DNA of 64,000 nucleotides from contig NZ_LNYQ01000013.1 of assembly GCF_001467945.1 (NCBI RefSeq), positions 62,001 to 126,000 on the forward strand, in the 5' to 3' direction. Source of the DNA: Legionella parisiensis. GTDB taxonomy: Bacteria > Pseudomonadota > Gammaproteobacteria > Legionellales > Legionellaceae. Under the pieces are notes generated by a model that did no database searches, was not told where the DNA came from, and was given only the letters and a program-made list of their open reading frames with translations. Positions 9,451 through 18,620 of the stretch are shown one piece after another; the stretch's first letter is position 1, and each line of letters begins with the position of its first letter. Made by a program: the position numbers and the translations under genes.

Positions 9451-11694
9451 GTGAAGAAGGATCATTATTTCTCACCAAGATCATTAAAATCTAAAGGGAC
9501 ACAAGTTCTTCTAGGCTTTTTCTGGGCAGTACTTATCTTTTTTGTTGATGTAATTCATATTCCTCTACTCAGTTCATCCATTACCCAGCTAGACTATCGA
9601 ATTTATGATTACATCGTCCAATTAAACTGGCGTCCACATCAAACGATTCCTCGAATTGTTATCATTGATATTGATAATAAGTCAGTGGAACAAGAAGGAC
9701 GATGGCCTTGGCCCAGAAATAAAATCGCTACTTTGATTAATAAATTAAAGCATAATGGTGTTGTGACCATAGCAACAGATATCGTTATGGCTGAGGCAGA
9801 AGTAAATTATGCAATAGGCCTCAAAAATGAGTTGCAGAAATTAATGCCTCAATTATCCCAAGGACAAAAACAGTTGCCTGATTTACTTGAGCAAATTGCC
9901 CCCAAAGTGGATAACGATCGTATTTTGGCTCAATCATTATTGGAGCAAAATGTTGTTTTGGGTTTTTTATTTCATAATGATAAAGAAATCAAGAGGGGAG
10001 AGTTACCTTCGCCTTTAACTAATCCTGAAGATAAATATTTATACAGAGATGATCTCCCTCTTTATCAATTTTCCGGATATAACGGTTGTTTGCCATTATT
10101 TCTAAAAGCGTCGACACAAGCCGGAGCAGTTACGAACGTACCAGATTTGGACGGAACGATACGACATGGGCTTATGTTAGCAAGCTATGACAACAAACTC
10201 TACGCTACGTTGGCGCTTGCAACAGCTATGAATTATTTGATGGTTAAACACGTTACCCTTAAAAAACGCCATCATCAATTGTATGGAATTCAAATGGGTA
10301 ATGTATTTATACCTACAAACGCATATGGACAGATTCTTATTCCCTTCTGGGGGCAGATTGGCGCACAAAATTATTATTCTGCGACAGATATTATCCAAGA
10401 CAAAATTAATCCAGAACTATTGCAAGGTGCAATTGCCATTATTGGGTCAACAATAATCCTTTTGGCTGATCTGCACCAATCTCCGGTTGCACAATCGTAT
10501 CCTGGAGTTGAGATGGTAGGAAATATGGTTCAAGGTATTGTCGGGCAGCAATTAGTATCAGAATATGATTGGCGGACTCCCAAAGCTCGATTGTATTTAA
10601 TACTAATCGGAGTATTTTTTACTTTTTTATTTTCTATTTTGAGTGTTTCCAGAATTTTGATCCTCGCAGTAATAAGTATTATCGGTATCCAGGCCTTATC
10701 TATTTATTTGTTCGTCTATCAAAGTTTATATCTACCTATAGCACTGATTTTAACCTTAATCGTACTTCAGACTATAACAAATTATGGCTATTTATTTATT
10801 ATCGAAAGAAGACAAAAAAAGAAAATAAATCAGCTGTTTGGTCATTACGTTCCAGAGGATTATGTTAAAGAACTTATAGAGTCTCCTCAGCAGTACAGCA
10901 TGGAAGGACAAGAGCGAAATATGACAGTTCTATTTAGTGATATTCGCAATTTTACAAGCATTAGTGAGAACTTGGAGGCTTCTAATGTGAAGCGCCTGTT
11001 AAATGCTTTTTTCACACCTATTACTGAAATAATTTTTAGCTTTAGAGGTACGATTGATAAATATGTGGGCGATATGATTGTTGCGTTTTGGGGGGCGCCT
11101 ATGGTTGATGAAGAGCATGCAACTCATGCTATTATGTGCTCGCTTACGATGGTAAAGCAAACACCTGAAATCAATGAAAAAATACAGGAAAAAGACTTAC
11201 CTGCCGTTAGTTTTGGCATTGGCCTGGCAACAGGATTGATGAATGTTGGTGACATGGGTTCAGAGTTCCGCCGTGCATATACAGTCATTGGCGATACAGT
11301 GAATCTTGCTTCCCGTTTGCAAGATCTAACGAAATTTTACCAAGTCACTATTTTAGTGAGTGATAAAACACAGGCAGGACAACATCAGTTTGTTTGGAGA
11401 ACCATAGATAAAATTACGGTTAAGGGACGAAAAAGCGGATTGACTATATATCAACCTCTCGGTAAGGTTGGTGATATTTCTGAAGAGGTTCTAACTCAGT
11501 TGGAAGAGTACCATAAAGCTTTAGAGGATTATTATACTCAGAATTGGTCGTCCGCAGAAAAAAAATTTGCTATGCTAAAAACCAAATTTCCAAATGTTTT
11601 TTTATATCAGATGTACCTTGAACGCATTAAAGCATTTATGGAAACACCTCCACCTGGAAACTGGGATGGAATTTATATGCATCAGCATAAGTGA
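9451..11694 (+). CDS. CHASE2-domain adenylate/guanylate cyclase
   Basis: This 747-residue class III nucleotide cyclase is membrane-anchored. An N-terminal membrane helix (about 20-40) leads into a periplasmic CHASE2 sensor (about 45-370, with DYRIYDY and the WPWPR segment). Three membrane helices follow (about 375-460), and the cytosolic cyclase domain (about 485-660) contains the metal-binding FSDIRNFTS and the DKYVGDMIVAFWGAP loop. A helical tail resembling a TPR remnant ends the protein. The start is GTG at 9451 with AAGGA ten bases upstream. A signal sensed outside the membrane is expected to control cAMP synthesis; the ligand is unknown. The next gene encodes a FecR-domain protein, a partner type often found beside CHASE2 proteins. 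Confidence 0.9.
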   Translation: MKKDHYFSPRSLKSKGTQVLLGFFWAVLIFFVDVIHIPLLSSSITQLDYRIYDYIVQLNWRPHQTIPRIVIIDIDNKSVEQEGRWPWPRNKIATLINKLKHNGVVTIATDIVMAEAEVNYAIGLKNELQKLMPQLSQGQKQLPDLLEQIAPKVDNDRILAQSLLEQNVVLGFLFHNDKEIKRGELPSPLTNPEDKYLYRDDLPLYQFSGYNGCLPLFLKASTQAGAVTNVPDLDGTIRHGLMLASYDNKLYATLALATAMNYLMVKHVTLKKRHHQLYGIQMGNVFIPTNAYGQILIPFWGQIGAQNYYSATDIIQDKINPELLQGAIAIIGSTIILLADLHQSPVAQSYPGVEMVGNMVQGIVGQQLVSEYDWRTPKARLYLILIGVFFTFLFSILSVSRILILAVISIIGIQALSIYLFVYQSLYLPIALILTLIVLQTITNYGYLFIIERRQKKKINQLFGHYVPEDYVKELIESPQQYSMEGQERNMTVLFSDIRNFTSISENLEASNVKRLLNAFFTPITEIIFSFRGTIDKYVGDMIVAFWGAPMVDEEHATHAIMCSLTMVKQTPEINEKIQEKDLPAVSFGIGLATGLMNVGDMGSEFRRAYTVIGDTVNLASRLQDLTKFYQVTILVSDKTQAGQHQFVWRTIDKITVKGRKSGLTIYQPLGKVGDISEEVLTQLEEYHKALEDYYTQNWSSAEKKFAMLKTKFPNVFLYQMYLERIKAFMETPPPGNWDGIYMHQHK

Positions 11695-11775
11695 TCTTTC
11701 ATTATTTTATCGGAAGATTCTTAATGACAAAGGATTGTAACTACTTTGTAATGGAAAAATTGTACAGGAATATAT

Positions 11776-12513
11776 ATGAAAAAAATAATATTTACAGGAT
11801 TATTCATGCTAGCAAGCCAGCTATTTGCTCAAACTGCAGCCACTGTTTTATTCACCCAGAAAAAAGTCGTAGCACGTCATAATGGTGCTGAACGAGTGAT
11901 CACTCGCGGCTCCAGCGTAGGAGTCGGTGATGAAGTTGTGACTGGTGATGGTGCTGCGGCGAATCTACAATATTCAAATGGCGCATTGGTTAGTATGGGA
12001 GAAAATTCGAACTACAAAATTTTGGCTTATGCTCCTAAGGAGGCGGTACAAATTAAGGCAGAGTTAAGTAAGGGTAAACTGGAAATAAAAACACCAGAAA
12101 AAATAAAAGAATCACTTAAAACTCCAATTTTATCACTTGCCATACTTGGAACAGAAATACGTGTTTATGTAGTTGGAAACGTGACTAACATTCAAGTGAT
12201 TGATGGACTTGTTTTGGCGAGGGGAGAATATCTTCGAGCAGGCGCAAGTGTACGTGTTACCGCTGATGGCATGGTAAATGCTCCTTTCCCTAAAGAGGGT
12301 GTGATTAAAAGGACGGCTATAGCTCCTCCCGTAATCGAAGCTAGGACTTACGGCATGGCTGCTAATACAGGAAGTGGTAGTGGTGCTGATAGCGTGTCAT
12401 TTGTTTCTACCGTTGAGGTCACGAGTACATCAACGAGTACAGCAACAGACGCTGCTCAGGTTGCTGCTATAGCCGATATCTCATTAGTTTGTCAGACTCC
12501 TGCGACGCTTTAA
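11776..12513 (+). CDS. Secreted FecR-domain protein
   Basis: This 245-residue exported protein has a signal peptide MKKIIFTGLFMLASQLFA. A FecR domain spans about residues 35-165, with the diagnostic G-DEVVTGDGAAANLQYSNG run, then LKTPILSLAILGTEIRVYV and a repeated-strand region. The C-terminal third is low complexity and rich in Thr, Ser and Ala (TSTSTSTATDAAQ), so the protein looks short compared with long FecR-domain surface proteins. The coding frame continues for about 26 sense codons beyond the TAA before another stop, which would fit a recent nonsense change. It lies 81 bases after the cyclase gene and is likely co-transcribed. Confidence 0.8.
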   Translation: MKKIIFTGLFMLASQLFAQTAATVLFTQKKVVARHNGAERVITRGSSVGVGDEVVTGDGAAANLQYSNGALVSMGENSNYKILAYAPKEAVQIKAELSKGKLEIKTPEKIKESLKTPILSLAILGTEIRVYVVGNVTNIQVIDGLVLARGEYLRAGASVRVTADGMVNAPFPKEGVIKRTAIAPPVIEARTYGMAANTGSGSGADSVSFVSTVEVTSTSTSTATDAAQVAAIADISLVCQTPATL

Positions 12514-12737
12514 GGGGTTACAGCGGCGCTAAGTAAGGCCCAATCCACAGCAAGTGTACAGCCAGGAGTTCCCTGGAATCGTATCCAATAGTTCCTGGCT
12601 GCCAAGCAGTCAGGGTACATGTATTGATAATGGTAGAGTCCTTGAAGCAAGTAGAAGGGTAGCCTGGTTGTTTGCAAAGTAGCGCCTGGGATTAAACCTG
12701 GTATTGTATTGTTCACTTTATCTTCGGTTTTAATCAT
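12510..12737 (-). CDS. Possible small protein, doubtful
   Basis: A 75-codon frame begins 11 bases downstream of the ABC permease stop on the same strand and overlaps the fecR-like stop by four bases on the other strand. The sequence is protein-like in its second half (RNYWIRFQGTPGCTLAVDW) and has two cysteines, but no known family is recognised. No Shine-Dalgarno sequence lies near the ATG, so translation would depend on coupling to the permease gene. The stretch also contains decayed inverted-repeat pieces, so chance is a real alternative. Confidence 0.3.
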   Translation of the reverse strand: MIKTEDKVNNTIPGLIPGATLQTTRLPFYLLQGLYHYQYMYPDCLAARNYWIRFQGTPGCTLAVDWALLSAAVTP

Positions 12738-12748
12738 TTGAATTATGA

Positions 12749-13519
12749 TTATTCACGAAACCCTACTCCTTTTTTTAATAAAACCATATTGATGGATGTG
12801 AGTAACGCTAACATAAGAAAAATAATTCCCATGGCTAACCCGAGATCGACCTCACTTTGACCAATCATTGCTTGTCTCAGTGCGTTAACCATATATAAAA
12901 TGGGATTCAACCATGATATTTTTTGCCAAAACTCTGGAAGCATATTAATGCTGTAAAATACGCCACCTAAATAAGTGAGTGGAGTGAGTATAAAGGTTGG
13001 AATAATCATAATATCATCAAAATTTCGAGCAACCATTGCATTCGTAAAACCTGCTAGTGAAAATACAGCAGAGACGAGCAATACAACCAATAGGGTCATT
13101 GGTAAGTGACTTAATTCAATGGTTAAGAAAAAACATGCAATAAGATAAACTAAAATAGCAACGATTAGCCCTCTAAAAACCCCGCCTAAAACATAGCCTA
13201 GTAGTAAGAGGCTGTTATGCATTGGACTGACAAGCATTTCTTCTATACTTTTTTGGAAGCGGACACTGTAAAGCGAAGAAGATACGTTACCATAAGAATT
13301 AACAATGACCGACATCATAATCAATCCGGGAGCAATGAACATTGGATAGCTGACTCCATCAATGGAGCCGATACGCGGTCCGATTAAACTACCGAAGATG
13401 AGAAAGTACAGCGTTGTTGTAATTACTGGGGGTAAAAAAACCTGGCTTGCAATGCGAAACATACGCACAAGCTCGCGTCTTACCAAAGTGTATAATGCAA
13501 TAACTTGTTTATTGGCCAT
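12749..13519 (-). CDS. ABC-2 type exporter permease (YadH-like)
   Basis: This 256-residue membrane protein has six hydrophobic helices and the ABC-2 permease signature, including the conserved QKSIEEMLVSPM segment in the middle and the NPILYMVNALRQA segment near the end. It matches YadH/NodJ-type permeases that pair with a separate ATPase. The gene overlaps the upstream ATPase gene by 11 bases, so the two form one translationally coupled transporter. The substrate is unknown. Confidence 0.9.
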   Translation of the reverse strand: MANKQVIALYTLVRRELVRMFRIASQVFLPPVITTTLYFLIFGSLIGPRIGSIDGVSYPMFIAPGLIMMSVIVNSYGNVSSSLYSVRFQKSIEEMLVSPMHNSLLLLGYVLGGVFRGLIVAILVYLIACFFLTIELSHLPMTLLVVLLVSAVFSLAGFTNAMVARNFDDIMIIPTFILTPLTYLGGVFYSINMLPEFWQKISWLNPILYMVNALRQAMIGQSEVDLGLAMGIIFLMLALLTSINMVLLKKGVGFRE

Positions 13520-14423
13520 TTTTTATAAGATCCAAAAAGAGTTCTTCCAAACGATTGGTTTTATTTCGCATACTGTGAATTTTTATTCCGTGCTGGCTAA
13601 ACAAGGCAAATGCATCATTTAAGTCCAAATTGTTATCGACACGGAGTTCTATAGTTGTGCTATCAATCAAAGTGGGTTTAAAGGGGTATAAATCGGGTAA
13701 AATTTCGATACGATTTTCTGTGTTAAAGATGAACGTTTGATGACGGAGTGTTTGTAGTAAAGTCTTCATCGAGGAATTCTTTATGATTTCTCCTTTATCA
13801 ATGATGGCAATGTTTTTGCATAACTGCTCTGCTTCTTCCAGATAGTGGGTTGTGAGAATGATGGTTGTTCCTTCTGCATTAGTTCGAGCGAGGAATTCCC
13901 ACATACTGTGTCTTATTTCTATATCTACGCCAGCTGTAGGCTCATCAAGAATGAGTACCTTGGGTTGATGAACTAATGCTCTGGCGATCATGAGCCGACG
14001 TTTCATTCCACCAGACAAGTGTCGTGCTATAGAATCCCTTTTCTCCCAAAGACCTAATTGGTGCAGGAGAGAGTTAACTCGTGGTTGTGCATTTTTTCGT
14101 GAAATTCCATAATATCCTGCTTGATTTAACAGGATCTGTACGCAGTTTTCAAAAATATTAAGGTTAATTTCTTGAGGTACAAGGCCTAAACAGGATTTGG
14201 CTTTCTCAGGTTCTTTTTCCAAATCATAACCATGAATATTGATACTGCCTGATGTTTTATTGAGTAAAGTAGAAATTAAGCCAATGGTTGTCGATTTTCC
14301 CGCACCGTTAGCACCCAATAATGCAAAAAAATCACCTTTTTGTATGGTTAAATCAATGCCTTTTAATGCTTGTACACCATTCGTATAAGTTTTATATAAT
14401 TGTTTAATGTCTAAGGCATGCAT
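13509..14423 (-). CDS. ABC transporter ATPase (YadG/CcmA-like)
   Basis: This 304-residue cytosolic ATPase energises the permease encoded just downstream. Walker A GANGAGKST lies at about 37-45, the signature LSGGMKRR and the Walker B VLILDEPTAGVD follow in order, and the switch histidine sits in ILTTHYLEEAEQLC. A C-terminal extension of about 80 residues is typical of the DrrA/YadG group of exporters. It starts the two-gene minus-strand operon. Confidence 0.92.
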   Translation of the reverse strand: MHALDIKQLYKTYTNGVQALKGIDLTIQKGDFFALLGANGAGKSTTIGLISTLLNKTSGSINIHGYDLEKEPEKAKSCLGLVPQEINLNIFENCVQILLNQAGYYGISRKNAQPRVNSLLHQLGLWEKRDSIARHLSGGMKRRLMIARALVHQPKVLILDEPTAGVDIEIRHSMWEFLARTNAEGTTIILTTHYLEEAEQLCKNIAIIDKGEIIKNSSMKTLLQTLRHQTFIFNTENRIEILPDLYPFKPTLIDSTTIELRVDNNLDLNDAFALFSQHGIKIHSMRNKTNRLEELFLDLIKNGQ

Positions 14424-14503
14424 AGAAGCTTAAGTGTGAAAGTAAAAGATATCATTATACACAATAATGATATTGTCGCGAGCCTGCTTTTGGTTCAATT
14501 TGA

Positions 14504-15145
14504 TTATAAGCAGAGCGAATTGGAAAAAACACCGCGATCCAGCAAAAAATGAGAATGAGTTTTCATCCATCCAGTAATACTGTATCGAGGCTGATGAGTG
14601 GTACTCACTTCATGGGGTAATTCACTATTAAAGCAAATGAAACGATTTTCTAATGGCAAAACAGTTTCAATTAACTGATCCTGGGCGTTGTAAAGTTTTA
14701 ATTCGCCTCCAAATTCAGCTTCCCAGTGTTTGTTTAAATAATATACACATGAAATTTTTCTTGTTTTTTGCGCAGCGAATTGGTCGAGATGTTTTTTATA
14801 ATAAGTACCCGGTTGATATGCGGCAAAGTGCGATTCAAATTCATGCAAACCCAAAAAAAGTGATTGATTCAATATTTGAGCTAACTGCTTTATTCGTTCT
14901 AAAAAGTTTTGTATTGCCGGATTTGTTTCCTTTTCATCCAACCAAAAAATTTCATCAGTGCGGATGACTTCATTCTGATGCGATTCAAGTTTAAGGCCTA
15001 TTTTAGCACTGCGAAACAATCTTTGTTCATACAATTGGCTTGCCATTGCCTGTAATGATTGACATTGAGATGATTCAAGAAAACCATCGATAATATAGAA
15101 TCCCTGGTTACAAAGCTTTTGAATAAATTGGTCGGAATCAATCAA
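14504..15145 (-). CDS. 2-oxoglutarate/Fe(II) oxygenase, prolyl-4-hydroxylase type
   Basis: This 213-residue oxygenase has the SM-20/prolyl hydroxylase layout. The iron-binding pair is in YYKKHLDQFA (His and Asp), the distal His in ELPHEVS, and the 2-oxoglutarate-binding Arg in RYSITGWM. The strand KISCVYYLNKHWEAEFGGELKLY between them is the family's central jelly-roll strand. The likely reaction is hydroxylation of a protein side chain, but the target is unknown. Its start overlaps the upstream metalloprotease stop by four bases (ATGA), showing translational coupling. Confidence 0.85.
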   Translation of the reverse strand: MIDSDQFIQKLCNQGFYIIDGFLESSQCQSLQAMASQLYEQRLFRSAKIGLKLESHQNEVIRTDEIFWLDEKETNPAIQNFLERIKQLAQILNQSLFLGLHEFESHFAAYQPGTYYKKHLDQFAAQKTRKISCVYYLNKHWEAEFGGELKLYNAQDQLIETVLPLENRFICFNSELPHEVSTTHQPRYSITGWMKTHSHFLLDRGVFSNSLCL

Positions 15146-15831
15146 AGCACACGTCCTTCAAGCTGATATTCATATTCACGCCATTGTGGCATAAATTTAC
15201 TCATTAACCCATAAAAACGTTTATTATGGCTTGGTTCCAATAAATGGATTAATTCGTGAACAAGAACATACTCAAGACAAATGGAAGATTTTTTGATTAA
15301 GTTGAGGTTTAACCAGATACGCGCAGCTTTAGTATTACATGATCCCCAACGTGTTTTCATTTTTCTTATTCCCCATTCAGCTACTTTGACCCCGATTACT
15401 GCTTCCCAGTGTTGAATGAGCTCAGGCAATAATGCCTGCATTTGCTGTTTATACCAACGCTCAAGAATGGTTTGTATTTGAGCTGGTGAACTATTCAGTT
15501 GAGTATAACAATATATCAATTCATTATTGATTTTAATTTTTGTGGGGCCGTGATGTTCTTCAATAATTAATAAATACTTTTTCCCCTGGAATGCCACGGT
15601 AGATCCCGTTTGAAAGGTGCAATCTTCCTCAATAGGACGATTACGAATCCGTTCTCTTTGCTGATGAATCCATGCAATTTTAGATTCAAGGCTTTGCCTG
15701 ATAAGCTGTTCACTAAATCGAAGAGGAGCGCTTACCTTAACTAAACCATCAGGGGGGTAAATGCGTAGGTGCATATTTTTGATTTTTTTTCTTGATATTT
15801 CTATGGGAATACCATCGAACTCAATGATCAT
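15142..15831 (-). CDS. YgjP-like M48-family zinc metalloprotease (DUF45)
   Basis: This 229-residue protein has the DUF45/YgjP pattern. An N-terminal beta-rich half is followed by the WGSC motif (MKTRWGSCN), then YVLVHELIHLLEPSHNKRFY with the HExxH zinc site and the downstream SHNxxFY histidine, and a final WREYE segment. Family members are predicted cytosolic metallopeptidases sometimes called UTP pyrophosphatases in databases; the true substrate is uncertain. It is the first gene of a two-gene operon with the oxygenase. Confidence 0.9.
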   Translation of the reverse strand: MIIEFDGIPIEISRKKIKNMHLRIYPPDGLVKVSAPLRFSEQLIRQSLESKIAWIHQQRERIRNRPIEEDCTFQTGSTVAFQGKKYLLIIEEHHGPTKIKINNELIYCYTQLNSSPAQIQTILERWYKQQMQALLPELIQHWEAVIGVKVAEWGIRKMKTRWGSCNTKAARIWLNLNLIKKSSICLEYVLVHELIHLLEPSHNKRFYGLMSKFMPQWREYEYQLEGRVL

Positions 15832-15847
15832 CTCATTAATCTACTTG

Positions 15848-15926
15848 TAGCCAGGGTGCAGCGCAGCAAAACCCCGATAGCTAAGCTTCATAAAAACCCG
15901 GGCTTCGCTGCACTGCGCCCAGGCGT
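15848..15926. repeat. Palindromic intergenic repeat
   Basis: A long imperfect hairpin: GCCAGGGTGCAGCGCAGC on the left pairs with GCTGCACTGCGCCCAGGC on the right, enclosing an inner stem-like CCCG region. It is more GC-rich than its surroundings and looks like a dispersed Legionella REP-type repeat. It sits between the YgjP-like gene and the convergent side of a small secreted-protein gene. Confidence 0.6.
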
Positions 15927-15973
15927 TAGTGACTCCCGAAAAGTTAATTAGGGATCAAATCAAAGCTATTGTA

Positions 15974-16255
15974 CTATCTCTGTGCTCCGATACAAGGACT
16001 GTCTATGTATTCGCCATTAATATCCAAAACCATATTCACATTGGCACGTTGATATCGAGCCAGTATGTCGTACTGCTGCTTCGTGATGTAGCCGTAGGAG
16101 TTTCCACAATATACCAGTGATGTGGCTCCAGGTTTAGGTTTAACTTGTACCGGTAAATCACATTCCCAACGAAATTGGGTTAAATCGCAATTTGCAAAGG
16201 CTAAATTAAAGGGTAAAAGAGATACAGCAAAAGTAACATACCATTTCCTTTTCAT
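15974..16255 (-). CDS. Small secreted cysteine-containing protein
   Basis: This 93-residue protein starts at the ATG at 16255. The first 21 residues form a signal peptide ([20 protein letters not shown]), leaving a mature protein of about 72 residues with four cysteines (NCDLT, WECDLP, VYCGNS and SPCIG), which could form two disulfides in the periplasm. Upstream in-frame ATG codons exist, but they would bury the signal peptide. No known family is recognised. Confidence 0.6.
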   Translation of the reverse strand: MKRKWYVTFAVSLLPFNLAFANCDLTQFRWECDLPVQVKPKPGATSLVYCGNSYGYITKQQYDILARYQRANVNMVLDINGEYIDSPCIGAQR

Positions 16256-16327
16256 AGTGTGCACCATTTGCATGTTTATGTTTTTTAAGTATAGGATAAG
16301 ATTCAAAAAAAGCATTAAAGGATCGTT

Positions 16328-17203
16328 ATGTTCTCTTCCAGTTCTGAATACATTCAAGCCCTGCGTGAAGGCAAATATCTTCAACTCTTAGGATGGACTG
16401 ATTTTCTTACCCATACTTATGCGCTTAAGGATGCAGATGACACTATCAATTTTTTGATTTTTGAATGGTTAAACAATGGTTATTTAGAAGAAGATGCTAA
16501 AAAATTGGCGGTCTTACATGCAGTATTTGATTTAGAGTCTAGACCTTTGCAAGGAAAATTAGATTATTCCTTTAAAGCAATTACCATTGCTTTGTTTGTT
16601 TGCATGGTTTTTCAGAAATCTGGCGTGGATATGATGTTGTTGCCAGAAAAAAAAGTAATGCGAAGTACAGTAAACCAGTTAATTGAAAAAACACTTGATG
16701 AGCTGAATGCGTTTACTTATAAGGAGCGATTAGAAGGGATGCAAACCCAGTTTTATCAATGGGTAGAACATGTCGATGCAAGGGAAGTGATGGACGTTTT
16801 TCAAAAAATTGATGCCATTACGAGACCGAGATATCTTCTTGAGGATTATATTTTGCACTTGGAACGCATCAAACTAAAAGACGATGAACTGTATGCTACG
16901 CGATTAAGTATGGCTAGACGTTTTCTTGGTTATTTATATGAACAAACTGAATTGACACCAGAAGTAGAGGAGGTCATTGCTACTTACGTGAACTCACTTC
17001 GTGAATTGCATCCAGGTAAAGGAGAAGTGGAATGTTTGGATGAAATTTCACCTCCTTCAACTCTGGTCCATACCTGGAGGTGGGTAGCTGGCATAGGAAT
17101 TAGTTTTTTTAGTATTATTTTACGTGAAAAATCAATAAGCGAGTTAATTTCCGGAACAAATCTAACTGTTAATTCAGTTGACACAACTGAACTAAAAAAA
17201 TAA
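16328..17203 (+). CDS. Hypothetical helical protein with C-terminal hydrophobic segment
   Basis: This 291-residue protein matches no family I recognise. It is predominantly helical and acidic/basic mixed. It has a moderately hydrophobic stretch near residues 87-98 ([12 protein letters not shown]) and a clear candidate membrane or hairpin segment near 253-270 ([15 protein letters not shown]). No signal peptide is present. It stands alone, divergent from the small secreted-protein gene. A Legionella-specific protein or effector is possible, but nothing in the sequence proves it. Confidence 0.7.
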   Translation: MFSSSSEYIQALREGKYLQLLGWTDFLTHTYALKDADDTINFLIFEWLNNGYLEEDAKKLAVLHAVFDLESRPLQGKLDYSFKAITIALFVCMVFQKSGVDMMLLPEKKVMRSTVNQLIEKTLDELNAFTYKERLEGMQTQFYQWVEHVDAREVMDVFQKIDAITRPRYLLEDYILHLERIKLKDDELYATRLSMARRFLGYLYEQTELTPEVEEVIATYVNSLRELHPGKGEVECLDEISPPSTLVHTWRWVAGIGISFFSIILREKSISELISGTNLTVNSVDTTELKK

Positions 17204-17498
17204 ATCGACGAGAATGGTTGTATGAAAATTTAGTTAAAATTCGGTAATTTTTTAATCTGGTCCCTTGGTATTTGGTGCCGTGCTGTTCATTTCTGCTACA
17301 CTTAAACGTATATTTATATCTGATAATGATATGAGGAGGGGTTTATTGTGTGTGCTGGAGTTGTTTTGGATATAAAAACCACGTTTCCATTGTTTCATGG
17401 AATGTATGTGAATCCACTCATTCTAACTCGATATACAGACTCTTACCTACCTTATCTATTCACAAAGTATTGTTTTCATGTGTTTCAAAGAGGTAAAA

Positions 17499-18434
17499 AT
17501 GAAGCTCAAATCACTAATGTTCTCCATACAGGGATGGTTTGATACCAGTTTAAAAGAAAAAAATTTAAAGCAAGGAACAATCCATTGGGCTCGCGTTTAT
17601 ATTTTTATACTGGTCCATTTAAGTTGTTTGGCAGTTTTTTGGGTTGGATGGAGTTACACCGCTGTTTTTACCGCTATACTTCTATTCTATCTCAGAATGT
17701 TTGCAATTACAGGTTTTTATCATCGCTATTTTTCACATAAGACTTTTAAAATGAATCGCTTTTGGCAATTTATTTTCGCCGTATTAGGTAATTCAGCTTC
17801 TCAACGCGGCCCACTTTGGTGGGCAGGGCATCATCGTCTCCACCATCGCTATACAGAAGAACAAAAAGATCCGCACTCTCCAATCCAACACGGTTTATTA
17901 TGGAGTCATGTTGGCTGGATTTTTTATTCAGATAATTTTAAAACGGATTACGAATCAGTACGGGATTTTGCGAAATATCCGGAATTACTTTGGTTAAATC
18001 GACACGATAATATTGTGCCAATTTGTTTAATATTAATTCTATTTGCTGTGGGAACTCTATTAGAAAGTTATCATCCAGACCTACATACTAGTGGAATGCA
18101 GTTAGTGATTTGGGGGTTTTTTATTTCAACTGTGGCTCTATTTCATGTTACTTTTTCTATTAACTCCCTGTCACACTTATGGGGTACGCAACCATTTAAA
18201 ACGGAAGATAAGAGCCGTAATAACCTTTTTCTTGCTCTGCTTACTATGGGTGAGGGATGGCACAATAACCATCACTACTATCCACGATCTGCCAGCCAAG
18301 GCTTTCGTTGGTGGCAAATAGATATAACTTATTATTTATTATGCTTCTTGGAAAAGATTAACGTTATTTATGAAATGAACAAGGTGCCATTAGATTTAAA
18401 AAAGAGCAAGTTACACGATCAAAAAATCAACTGA
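17499..18434 (+). CDS. Membrane fatty-acid (acyl-CoA) desaturase, delta-9 type
   Basis: This 311-residue di-iron membrane desaturase introduces a cis double bond into acyl chains and so tunes membrane fluidity. The three histidine boxes are present: HRYFSH, HHRLHHRY (followed by KDPHSP) and HNNHHYYP. Four hydrophobic helices surround them. The start at 17499 is chosen because AGAGG lies five bases upstream; an upstream in-frame ATG at 17478 lacks such a site. It faces a second desaturase gene on the opposite strand. Confidence 0.9.
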   Translation: MKLKSLMFSIQGWFDTSLKEKNLKQGTIHWARVYIFILVHLSCLAVFWVGWSYTAVFTAILLFYLRMFAITGFYHRYFSHKTFKMNRFWQFIFAVLGNSASQRGPLWWAGHHRLHHRYTEEQKDPHSPIQHGLLWSHVGWIFYSDNFKTDYESVRDFAKYPELLWLNRHDNIVPICLILILFAVGTLLESYHPDLHTSGMQLVIWGFFISTVALFHVTFSINSLSHLWGTQPFKTEDKSRNNLFLALLTMGEGWHNNHHYYPRSASQGFRWWQIDITYYLLCFLEKINVIYEMNKVPLDLKKSKLHDQKIN

Positions 18435-18620
18435 TGGAATCGTTTGATGAAGTCAAATAAAAAAATAGTCATCCTGGTTAAACAGCTTATTTATAAAGAC
18501 CAATTCGCGTCCTAATCTATAAGATCAAGAATAATTCTACATGCTTCACCAATAATAAGGCTATCGAGGTAATGCTTTAATAATCACCACATCGATAGCG
18601 TTTCAGGGGAGTTTGAATAT

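Noticed and set aside
9451..12513. Reading the cyclase and FecR-like genes as an iron-uptake (FecIR-TonB) signalling system
   Set aside because: There is no sigma factor or TonB receptor; the FecR domain alone does not imply iron signalling.
17322..17331. TGATAATGAT resembling part of a Fur box
   Set aside because: Only one half matches; the following bases (ATGAGGAGGG) do not continue the palindrome.
17348..17542. Plus-strand 64-codon frame before the first desaturase
   Set aside because: Overlaps the desaturase start in another frame and shows no protein-like pattern; the desaturase has its own good ribosome-binding site.
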